This document shows, in pieces, positions 1 through 5,100 of a stretch of DNA of 6,125 nt (positions are counted from its first letter, which is position 1; every line of letters begins with the position of its first letter). Source of the stretch: Fidelibacterota bacterium (GTDB lineage Bacteria > Fidelibacterota > Marinisomatia > Marinisomatales > CAZVFT01); assembly GCA_014381485.1 (NCBI GenBank), contig JACNLN010000167.1:1-6125 (forward strand), read 5' to 3'. A program made the position numbers and the translations under genes. The notes under the pieces were generated by a model, which worked only from the letters and a program-made list of their open reading frames with translations, ran no database searches and was not told where the DNA came from.

Positions 1-31
1 ATAGCAGGATTGGGGGGACAGGCTGTTTTAA

Positions 32-54
32 ATAATTACGTTTTACATAATTAT
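32..54. repeat. AT-rich inverted repeat next to the terminator hairpin
   Basis: ATAATTA (32-38) and TAATTAT (48-54) are exact 7-base inverted repeats. The spacer can add two more pairs (GT with AC) around a TTT loop. It abuts the GC-rich hairpin at 54-74, so the two sit in tandem beyond the end of the CDF gene. It may be part of a bipartite 3' end or simply AT-rich spacer. The repeat is directly visible; any function is inference. Confidence 0.35.
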
Positions 55-74
55 CCCGACGAAACCCGTCGGGA
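54..74 (-). terminator. Hairpin downstream of the CDF gene, likely transcription terminator
   Basis: TCCCGACG (54-61) and CGTCGGGA (67-74) form a perfect 8-base-pair, GC-rich stem with a 5-base loop. It lies about 70 bases past the CDF stop codon in the direction of transcription. On the minus strand the stem is followed by TAATTATGT rather than a clean run of T, so the intrinsic-terminator match is incomplete. Read on the plus strand, the stem is followed by AGGGTG, so a plus-strand terminator is less likely. It plausibly ends the etf-CDF transcript. Confidence 0.45.
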
Positions 75-145
75 AGGGTGTGTTATAAAAATGATCAACC
101 GAAAAAACATCAGTTAAAATGAAAACAGACAATAATGGTCATCTA

Positions 146-1048
146 CTAATCATGTTCGTGTTCAAAAATATGTCTGTGATTGGATGCCATAGCTGGGGTT
201 TCACATTCCAGCGTGATATCCCGGATATTGAATTCTTTTTTAATAATGGATCTGATGTCTTCTTTGATTGCTTCGGTCTCTTCAACTTTTTCTACAGAGA
301 CAATCACGTGAGCGGTGCCCACCGTCAGGTGTGAGCATACCTGCCACAACCGAATATCTACAAAATCATCTACTCCCTCAATCTTTAGAATCCGTTTCTT
401 GATCCGGCTGACATCCTGTGGACTCTTGTGGAGTAAGATTTTTGAACTCTTATAGAGGACCCTTCCGGCTCCAACCAAAATAAGAATTGCGACAAAAGCT
501 GCCACGATGGGATCAATTATGGGCTGGTTAAACAGTTTGATAGCAACAATCCCAACCACGACGGATATGGAGGCAAGAATATCCCCCAGGATGTGCAGAT
601 AGGCACTCTGGATATTGACATCATTTTTGCTTGCAGGTGTCGTTTTGTGAAAGAGTGTGGCGATTATAACATTTATCATGAGTCCCATGAGAGCAATGAT
701 GAGAGCGCCAGTCGTTTCAACGCTCAGGGGGTGTTTGAAGCGATGCCATGATTCAACTAATATGAAGGCAGCGATAACACCAAGAAGGAGTCCGTTGAAA
801 ATAGAACTTAATACCTCCAGCCGGTGATAGCCAAAAGCCATTTTTTGAGTAGGCTGTTTTCGCTGTGCAATAGTGAGGGACATGAAAACAACCATAATAG
901 CTGTCAGGTCTGAGATGACGTGAAAGGAATCAGAGACAAGACTTAAACTGCGAAAAATGAGTCCGCCAATCAGTTCAGCCAGAAATGTAATAGTTAAGAG
1001 AGTAGCGGATAGAAGAAGCATTTTTCGAGATGAAATGTGTTTGCTCAT
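146..1048 (-). CDS. Cation diffusion facilitator (CDF) family transporter, Zn/Cd type
   Basis: This 300-residue inner-membrane protein should export divalent metal, most likely Zn2+ (possibly Cd2+ or Co2+), in exchange for protons. Six hydrophobic segments lie at roughly 11-31, 43-61, 80-99, 112-132, 151-171 and 180-195. The metal-site pattern of the zinc-transporting CDF branch is present: H43-x3-D47 in TM2 (with D40 just before) and H152-x3-D156 in TM5. The conserved FGYHRLEVL motif follows TM2 (72-80). A cytoplasmic domain from about 205 includes DIRLWQVCSHLTVGTAHV (231-248), as in CzcD/ZitB-like proteins. The TM4-TM5 loop lacks the His-rich run found in many relatives, but the C-terminus ends His-rich (HRHIFEHEHD). 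The ATG has no evident Shine-Dalgarno sequence, but an in-frame stop just upstream rules out a longer start. It lies 36 bases after the oxidoreductase gene, so the two are probably co-transcribed. Family is certain; the metal is inferred. Confidence 0.94.
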   Translation of the reverse strand: MSKHISSRKMLLLSATLLTITFLAELIGGLIFRSLSLVSDSFHVISDLTAIMVVFMSLTIAQRKQPTQKMAFGYHRLEVLSSIFNGLLLGVIAAFILVESWHRFKHPLSVETTGALIIALMGLMINVIIATLFHKTTPASKNDVNIQSAYLHILGDILASISVVVGIVAIKLFNQPIIDPIVAAFVAILILVGAGRVLYKSSKILLHKSPQDVSRIKKRILKIEGVDDFVDIRLWQVCSHLTVGTAHVIVSVEKVEETEAIKEDIRSIIKKEFNIRDITLECETPAMASNHRHIFEHEHD

Positions 1049-1084
1049 TGATATGTGAATTTAATGATTACAGGTGACAGTTAC

Positions 1085-3094
1085 TCAATTGATATTATTA
1101 GCGACAATTTCTGCAATATCCCGTATCTGGACTGTGTTTTCCTTCCCTTCCACTTTCACAGCGTCGTCCATCATAAACAGACAGAACGAGCATGCGGTTG
1201 CTATGGTCTTTGCTCCAGTTTCGAAAGCTTCTCGAAAGCGGATGACGTTAATGCGGTCTCCTCTTTCAATATCGTACCACATATTCCCTCCGCCAGCGCC
1301 ACAACAGAAACTGTTCTTTTTGTTCTGTTTCATCTCCAGGAGTTTCCCGTTTTTCATGACGGACTGAATAACATTCCTTGGAGAATCATAGATTCCATTG
1401 TGCCTTCCCAGATAGCAGGCATCATGATAGGTGATATCTTCAGATACCGAAGGGCTGACTTTTAATTTTTCATGTTGAATGAGATCCTGTATAAATTCGC
1501 TATGATGGACGACTGAATAACGTCCTCCAAAAGCGGAATATTCCCCTCCAAGGGTATGGAAGCAGTGGGGACAGGCGGTCACGATAGTGTTGAATTTGTA
1601 TTGATTCAGCGTTTCGATATTCTGGGTTGCCATCGTTTCAAAGAGATATTCCTCACCCATTCTTCGAGCAGAATCTCCTGTGCACGATTCCTCATTTCCC
1701 AAAACGGCATAGTCCACTCCTGCCACTTCAAATATTTTAATCATCGCTTTGGAAACGTTTTGATTACGGGAATCATAAGCTCCAGCGCAACCCACCCAGT
1801 AAAGGATATCAGCTTCTTTTTTATTTGCCATAAGCGGAAGTTCAATTCCCGCTTTCTCCGCCCATTTCGTTCGATCGCTGCTGGGAAGTCCCCAGGGATT
1901 ACCAAACTGCAGCGTATTCTCCAGACTCTTGCTTGCCTGGGTGGGAGGTTTTCCTTCCGACAGGACGAGAAACCGACGCATATCGGTAAACGTAGGAATG
2001 TGGTTGATGAGGACAGGACATTGTTCCATACAGGCACCACAGGTTGAGCACGACCATAACTCCTCTTCATTGATTATTCCACCAACCAGGGATTCCGGTT
2101 TGTCTTTGCTGAACCTTGTGGTATAGAGATTCTGACGAATATCCGTGATGATTTTCATAGGTGAGAGGAGTTTATCTGTGTTGTATGCAGGACAGACCGA
2201 GGTGCACCGGGCGCATTCAGTACAGCTGACGCTGTCCAGCAGCTGTTTCCACGTGAACTCCTCAACTTTGCTGGCACCCAGGCTAATCTCATCAATATCT
2301 GCCTCAGGGTCTTCCATCAGCTTGGAAACGTACATTGGCGTGAGATTTCCACGTGTTTTACGGTTGGTGAGGGCAACATTTAAAATCACGACAATTGCGT
2401 GAAACATTTTTGTGTAAGGGAGGATAGAGATAAACAGCAGCGACAGAAGGGCATGAGACCACCAGAGCCACGGTTTTAAAATTTCCCATGTGTGAGCAGT
2501 GGCAATTTTTGAGAGGGGAAGTCCGATCCACGAAAAGTGTGCTGTCTCTGGCTGATCAATTGCTAATCGGGCCGCTTCACTGAAAAATCCACCAACACCG
2601 ATAATGAGTAAAAACAGTAGAATTCCGCTGTCTCCAAGCAGATTTCCCCGACCACTAAAAGTGTCCTGAGGTAACGGTTCCGGCTTATTCACATAACGGC
2701 GGAAAAGAGCCATAAGAATTCCGATGATGAACATGACTCCTCCCACATCATTGATAAGAGCAAACCAGGGAGTGTCTTTTCCGGGAAGGGTTTCGACAAA
2801 AAATCCCCACTTTGTGAACATATCCACGATAGTGGCAAAAAAGAGTTCAATAAACCCCCAGGCGAGGAAGAAGTGCATAATAGAAGCATAAATAAATTGT
2901 ACGCTCCAGACTTTTCGCTGTCCGACTCCAAAGAAAAGACTGTTGAAAATCTGAGGAAATATTTTCAGGGATTGATCCTCTTTCTTTCCAATTCTGACAG
3001 CTGTGATCCTTCTTAAATTGAAGAGAAAGTAGAGAATAGCTAATGCGGCAATCAGGTAGAAGATAAGCGGAACGGGGTGAGATGTTTCAGACAT
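1085..3094 (-). CDS. etfD: Membrane-bound Fe-S oxidoreductase, EtfD / ETF:menaquinone oxidoreductase type (heterodisulfide reductase-related)
   Basis: This 669-residue protein probably oxidises reduced EtfBA and passes electrons to the membrane quinone pool. The N-terminal ~245 residues hold about six hydrophobic segments resembling the nitrate reductase gamma / cytochrome b domain. Candidate haem-ligand histidines are H74, H201, H214 and H232, the last in the LPYTKMFH motif. Two 4Fe-4S motifs follow: C291-x2-C-x2-C-x3-CP and C349-x2-C-x2-C-x3-CP. Two cysteine-rich CCG domains come next: C436, C471 and C508-x2-C511, then C560, C597-C598-G and C635-x2-C638. The first CCG site reads ESCTG instead of CCG, which I believe is usual in this subfamily. 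The start is ATG at 3094, with AGGAG 8 bases upstream; a GTG at 3103 is open but overlaps that site, so it was rejected. The etfBA neighbours favour the EtfD/EMO role over lactate or glycerol-3-phosphate oxidoreductase relatives. The gene symbol is by analogy with mycobacterial EtfD. Confidence 0.92.
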   Translation of the reverse strand: MSETSHPVPLIFYLIAALAILYFLFNLRRITAVRIGKKEDQSLKIFPQIFNSLFFGVGQRKVWSVQFIYASIMHFFLAWGFIELFFATIVDMFTKWGFFVETLPGKDTPWFALINDVGGVMFIIGILMALFRRYVNKPEPLPQDTFSGRGNLLGDSGILLFLLIIGVGGFFSEAARLAIDQPETAHFSWIGLPLSKIATAHTWEILKPWLWWSHALLSLLFISILPYTKMFHAIVVILNVALTNRKTRGNLTPMYVSKLMEDPEADIDEISLGASKVEEFTWKQLLDSVSCTECARCTSVCPAYNTDKLLSPMKIITDIRQNLYTTRFSKDKPESLVGGIINEEELWSCSTCGACMEQCPVLINHIPTFTDMRRFLVLSEGKPPTQASKSLENTLQFGNPWGLPSSDRTKWAEKAGIELPLMANKKEADILYWVGCAGAYDSRNQNVSKAMIKIFEVAGVDYAVLGNEESCTGDSARRMGEEYLFETMATQNIETLNQYKFNTIVTACPHCFHTLGGEYSAFGGRYSVVHHSEFIQDLIQHEKLKVSPSVSEDITYHDACYLGRHNGIYDSPRNVIQSVMKNGKLLEMKQNKKNSFCCGAGGGNMWYDIERGDRINVIRFREAFETGAKTIATACSFCLFMMDDAVKVEGKENTVQIRDIAEIVANNIN

Positions 3095-3102
3095 ATGTTT
3101 CA

Positions 3103-3107
3103 CTCCT
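3103..3107 (-). promoter_or_regulatory. Shine-Dalgarno sequence that fixes the oxidoreductase start
   Basis: The minus strand reads AGGAG here, leaving 8 bases to the ATG at 3094. The alternative GTG codon at 3101-3103 shares a base with this site and could not use it. This supports the shorter, 669-residue protein. Confidence 0.8.
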
Positions 3108-3135
3108 TAAATAAAGTATTTTGGTGTTTTGGAGT

Positions 3136-3164
3136 AAAATGATGTAGCGTAGCGAAATCATTTT
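3136..3164. repeat. Inverted repeat in the oxidoreductase leader
   Basis: AAAATGAT (3136-3143) and ATCATTTT (3157-3164) are exact 8-base inverted repeats around a 13-base spacer that itself contains TAGCG twice (TAGCGTAGCG). With a small bulge, the pairing can extend to AGT and ACT outside. It lies 28 bases upstream of the oxidoreductase Shine-Dalgarno sequence. It could be a leader hairpin, an operator or a dispersed palindromic repeat. No T-run follows on either strand, so a terminator is unlikely. Confidence 0.5.
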
Positions 3165-3168
3165 AATA

Positions 3169-3303
3169 CTATAGATGTCCCTTAATAGCCATTTGCACTT
3201 TCCACAATAATTCCTCCAATGTGAGTCCTTTTGGGACACTTCGTTCCATCATTGTGTCAGGCTCTGACGTACCTGTGAGGCTTTTGACTGATTGTACTCC
3301 TCC
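3169..3303 (-). other. Coding-looking minus-strand frame, possible decayed small gene
   Basis: One minus-strand frame stays open from just after a TAA at 3304-3306 to a TAG at 3169-3171. The last 27 codons begin with two ATGs (3247-3252) and encode a peptide whose C-terminal half is amphipathic: GLTLEELLWKVQMAIKGHL. A perfect AAGGAGG (minus strand, 3299-3305) sits at the head of the frame, but no ATG, GTG or TTG follows at usable spacing; the double ATG is about 50 bases further on and has no ribosome site of its own. The frame also runs through a GTCAG-gct-CTGAC hairpin (3256-3268). I recognise no family. It could be a small gene that lost its start, a dispersed repeat, or chance. Confidence 0.2.
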
Positions 3304-3352
3304 TTATGAATATGGAAAGTAGAAATGATCCGCTCCACAGGGCACAATGTAT

Positions 3353-3436
3353 TGGTAGCTGGTGAATGGTTATTGGTTACTGGTTATTGGGCTCGATGCT
3401 CTTGGCTCTACGCTTTCCAATTTCAAATTCTCATTT
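3353..3436. repeat. Degenerate heptanucleotide tandem array
   Basis: A 7-base period holds for about 12 units. TGG begins units at 3353, 3360, 3367, 3374, 3381 and 3388. TGGTTAT (3367), TGGTTAC (3374) and TGGTTAT (3381) are almost identical. In the same phase the units then drift to a GCTC ending: TGGGCTC (3388), GATGCTC (3395), TTGGCTC (3402) and TACGCTT (3409). They end with TCCAATT (3416), TCAAATT (3423) and CTCATTT (3430). The first nine units are the secure part. It is noncoding in both likely transcripts. It resembles the short heptameric tandem repeats known from intergenic DNA of several bacterial groups; function is unknown. Confidence 0.65.
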
Positions 3437-3509
3437 GTTACGGGACGCAGTTTACAGGATTTACTGATAAAATGTTATAATCTTGAAAATCTGCGTTCAT
3501 ATTTCGACA

Positions 3510-3533
3510 GGCTCAATACAACGGCTCAATACA
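3510..3533. repeat. Tandem duplication, 13-base period
   Basis: GGCTCAATACA occurs at 3510-3520 and again at 3523-3533, separated by two bases. The context TTCGACAGGCTCAATACA resembles intergenic filler repeats I have seen in other bacterial genomes, but I cannot confirm that here. Confidence 0.6.
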
Positions 3534-3544
3534 GTGTCAGCGTT

Positions 3545-3579
3545 CTAATTTCAAGTTTCGGGTTTCCAATTTCGTTTTA
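3545..3579. repeat. Second heptad array, CNNNTTT units
   Basis: Five consecutive 7-base units can be read: CTAATTT (3545), CAAGTTT (3552), CGGGTTT (3559), CCAATTT (3566) and CGTTTTA (3573). The first four fit C-N-N-R-TTT. The 11-mer TTTCCAATTTC occurs both here (3563-3573) and at the end of the first array (3414-3424), which links the two. Just beyond, TTCGTGTAAC (3583-3592) and TTCGTGAAC (3593-3601) form a further short tandem duplication. Confidence 0.5.
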
Positions 3580-3603
3580 TCATTCGTGTAACTTCGTGAA
3601 CTT

Positions 3604-3627
3604 GCTCCACGGAGTCCCCGTGAGAGC
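3604..3627 (-). terminator. GC-rich hairpin downstream of etfA
   Basis: GCTCCACGG (3604-3612) pairs with CCGTG plus GAGC (3618-3622 and 3624-3627), giving a 9-base-pair stem with one bulged A and a 5-base loop. It begins 29 bases past the etfA stop codon in the direction of transcription. No T-run follows on the minus strand, so it is not a standard intrinsic terminator; it may be an mRNA 3'-end stabiliser, a weak attenuator or part of the repeat mosaic. Confidence 0.35.
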
Positions 3628-3656
3628 GGCTAATGAATTAATGAGATTAAGAAGAA

Positions 3657-4637
3657 TTAAGCTTTTGCGTTTTTTATTGCTTCTGTCAGCTTTGGGATAA
3701 TCTCAATAATATCACCAATGATGCCATAGTCAGCGAGCTCAAAAATGGGAGCGTCGGGGTCTTTGTTAATGGCAACAATATTTTTTGATCCTTTCATTCC
3801 CACCACATGCTGGATAGCACCAGAGATACCAAGAGCAAGATATAATTTGGGTGAAACAGTCTGACCGGAACTCCCCACTTGATGAGCTGTTGGTAACCAT
3901 TCCGCATCCACAACGGGTCGGGAGGCACCAAGTTGTGCACCAAGAGTATCACCGAGTTCCTTTACCATATTTATATTTTCTTCTTTTCCGATACCCCTGC
4001 CTATGGTAACGATTAACTCGGCAGCGGTCAGGTCAACACCACCAACCTCCCCCTGGAAAGGTTCTTCGTACTGGCTTCGGATCATAGATTTATCAAGATT
4101 TACATCTATGTTTCTCACGGAAGCTCCCGAACCGTCCACAACAGCATCTTCCTGGAAGGCAGCTGACTGAAATGTGAGGAGATAAGGCGGTTCACCGTTG
4201 GGTAGGATATCAGACGTTATTTTTCCCTGGAATAATTGTCTCGTGAAAACTGAATTCCCATTTTCCATATAATATCCGGTCAGATCACAAAGCAGTGGTT
4301 TCTTGAGAGCTACGCTCACTCGCGGCAGAAAATCGCGCACCATATAGGTATGCCCCATAATAACATAAGTGGGTGATTCATCGGTAATAATCTGCTTGAG
4401 AGCGACAGAGTAGCCATCTGAGCTGTATCTTTCGAGAAGTGGGTGATCTGCCACAAGAACTTCGTCTACATTCTTTTTAGATGCCTCTTCCGCCAGTTCG
4501 CTGACATTGGAACCGAGAATAAGAATTGCTGTGGTAAGCCCTAGATCTTTTGCCAACGATTGTCCAGCAGCAACAGCTTCCCAGCTCATACGGTGAATTT
4601 TACCATTTGAATGCTCAAAAATAATTAGGATATCCAT
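3657..4637 (-). CDS. etfA: Electron transfer flavoprotein subunit alpha
   Basis: This 326-residue cytoplasmic protein is the larger subunit of the ETF heterodimer and carries the redox-active FAD in its C-terminal domain. The N-terminal half (about 1-190) has the adenine-nucleotide alpha-hydrolase-like fold seen in EtfA (DILIIFEH at 2-9, VIMGHT at 92-97). The C-terminal FAD-binding domain carries the family hallmarks: GASRPVVDAEWLP (237-249), HQVGSSGQTVSPKLY (252-266), GISGAIQHVVGMK (270-282) and NKDPDAPIFELADYGIIGD (291-309). Length and both ends match typical EtfA. The ATG at 4637 has AGGAG 6 bases upstream. The partner etfB lies upstream on the same strand but is separated by the inserted GxxExxY unit. 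EtfA with EtfB should accept electrons from acyl-CoA or other flavin dehydrogenases and pass them to the oxidoreductase encoded further downstream. No damage is visible. Confidence 0.97.
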   Translation of the reverse strand: MDILIIFEHSNGKIHRMSWEAVAAGQSLAKDLGLTTAILILGSNVSELAEEASKKNVDEVLVADHPLLERYSSDGYSVALKQIITDESPTYVIMGHTYMVRDFLPRVSVALKKPLLCDLTGYYMENGNSVFTRQLFQGKITSDILPNGEPPYLLTFQSAAFQEDAVVDGSGASVRNIDVNLDKSMIRSQYEEPFQGEVGGVDLTAAELIVTIGRGIGKEENINMVKELGDTLGAQLGASRPVVDAEWLPTAHQVGSSGQTVSPKLYLALGISGAIQHVVGMKGSKNIVAINKDPDAPIFELADYGIIGDIIEIIPKLTEAIKNAKA

Positions 4638-4643
4638 AGTGTG

Positions 4644-4648
4644 CTCCT
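4644..4648 (-). promoter_or_regulatory. Shine-Dalgarno sequence of etfA
   Basis: The minus strand reads TAGGAGC, with AGGAG 6 bases before the ATG at 4637. It lies just outside the left inverted repeat of the inserted unit (4657-4673), so etfA kept its own ribosome site when the unit arrived. Confidence 0.8.
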
Positions 4649-4656
4649 ATTTTTTT

Positions 4657-4673
4657 ACCACAAAGGCACAAAG
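4657..4673. repeat. Left terminal inverted repeat of the cassette
   Basis: ACCACAAAGGCACAAAG, 6 bases beyond the GxxExxY stop codon and 20 bases from the etfA start codon. It pairs with the right copy at 15 of 17 positions; the mismatches are at positions 6 and 10 of the repeat. Confidence 0.7.
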
Positions 4674-4679
4674 TTATTC

Positions 4680-5075
4680 TTAATTAACAAAACGATGAAT
4701 ACCTTCCTTTATCAATGGAACATTAAAATTGATAAGAAAACCGAGTCTATTATTCGTTAGTTTCAAATAAGATATAAGTTGAGCTTTGTGAACCGGAAGT
4801 ATTGATTCAACTGATTTTGCTTCAATTATAACGGATTTTTCTACCAGTATATCCAGCCGCAAAGATATATTGATATTTTTACCATTATAACTGAACGGAA
4901 TCTCAACCTGACTTTCAACAGTCAAACCCATTTTTTTTAGTTCGTATATCAGGCATTTTTCGTAAATGGACTCAAGTAATCCAGGTCCAATATTTTTATG
5001 AACTTGATATGCCGCTTCAACAATCATTTTTCCTAATTCCTCTGACCGCTGTGGAAGTTTAGGATAAATTTTCAT
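4680..5075 (-). CDS. GxxExxY family protein (PD-(D/E)XK nuclease-like)
   Basis: This 131-residue protein belongs to the GxxExxY family, grouped with the PD-(D/E)XK nuclease superfamily. The name-giving motif is G32-L-L-E35-S-I-Y38, within NIGPGLLESIYEKCL. A nuclease-like residue set follows: D75 in LRLDILVE, E85-A-K87 in VIIEAKSV, and Q99 in AQLISYL, with the usual downstream GFLINF (112-117). Length and C-terminus (GIHRFVN) are typical, so it appears complete. No biochemical role is established to my knowledge. It lies in the operon's orientation between etfB and etfA; its ATG is 25 bases after the etfB stop and has no Shine-Dalgarno sequence, so translation may depend on reinitiation after etfB. 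Its low G+C (about 31%) and flanking inverted repeats suggest later arrival. A link to electron transfer is unlikely. Confidence 0.9.
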   Translation of the reverse strand: MKIYPKLPQRSEELGKMIVEAAYQVHKNIGPGLLESIYEKCLIYELKKMGLTVESQVEIPFSYNGKNINISLRLDILVEKSVIIEAKSVESILPVHKAQLISYLKLTNNRLGFLINFNVPLIKEGIHRFVN

Positions 5076-5078
5076 TGT

Positions 5079-5095
5079 CTTTGTGTCTTAGTGGT
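5079..5095. repeat. Right terminal inverted repeat of the cassette
   Basis: The minus strand reads ACCACTAAGACACAAAG. It begins 5 bases beyond the etfB stop codon and ends 3 bases before the GxxExxY start codon, so it occupies the place where a ribosome site would be. Confidence 0.7.
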
Positions 5096-5100
5096 GAACT

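Larger units (their letters stand above)
3104..3656. other. Repeat-rich gap between etfA and the oxidoreductase gene
   Basis: This 553-base stretch has no convincing intact gene. It contains, from low to high coordinates: an AAAATGAT hairpin (3136-3164), a coding-looking minus-strand frame without a start codon (3169-3303), a heptad-periodic array (3353-3436), a 13-base-period duplication (3510-3533), a second heptad array (3545-3579), a TTCGTG duplication (3583-3601) and a GC-rich hairpin (3604-3627). A plus-strand reading frame from 3362 to 3700 crosses the repeats and runs antisense into etfA; I treat it as chance. A promoter for the downstream oxidoreductase gene may lie here (TATAGT on the minus strand near 3168-3173 resembles a -10 box), but no matching -35 element is visible. 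Confidence 0.6.
4657..5095 (-). mobile_element. Candidate mobile cassette: GxxExxY ORF bracketed by inverted repeats
   Basis: The unit is 439 bases long and almost filled by one 396-base ORF. Its ends are ACCACAAAGGCACAAAG (4657-4673) and the inverse complement of ACCACTAAGACACAAAG (5079-5095), identical at 15 of 17 positions. The ORF stop lies 6 bases from one repeat and the start codon 3 bases from the other. By hand count, 4681-5040 contains 113 G or C in 360 bases (31%), whereas sampled rows of etfB (95 of 180) and etfA (57 of 120) are near 50%. Removing the unit would leave etfB and etfA about two dozen bases apart, a normal operon spacing. No target-site duplication or transposase is visible, so mobility is inference. 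I have a general but unconfirmed recollection of similar ACCAC-type repeats beside other GxxExxY genes. Confidence 0.5.

Noticed and set aside
1..117. Plus-strand frame open from the window edge to a TAA at 115-117
   Set aside because: 38 codons with no recognisable motif, running through the GC-rich hairpin at 54-74. Too short to support as the end of a real gene.
1304..1320. Loss of the CCG motif in the first cysteine-rich domain as a sign of inactivation
   Set aside because: The variant site, ESCTG (encoded near 1680), keeps its cysteine and the rest of the domain is intact; I believe ESCTG is the usual form in this oxidoreductase subfamily. The second domain, encoded around 1304-1320, has the standard CCG.
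1055..2402. Several open frames overlapping the oxidoreductase gene (plus strand 1055-1465, 1556-2047, 2145-2402; minus strand 1741-2070)
   Set aside because: They lie wholly or mainly within the intact Fe-S oxidoreductase frame, have no family motifs, and are shadows of its codon use.
3256..3268. GTCAG-gct-CTGAC hairpin as a regulatory element
   Set aside because: Only five pairs with a three-base loop and no T run; noted as part of the possible decayed frame or a dispersed repeat, but not supportable on its own.
3362..3700. 112-codon plus-strand frame in the repeat-rich gap
   Set aside because: It is built on the heptad arrays and runs antisense into the end of etfA. No ribosome site and no recognisable domain.
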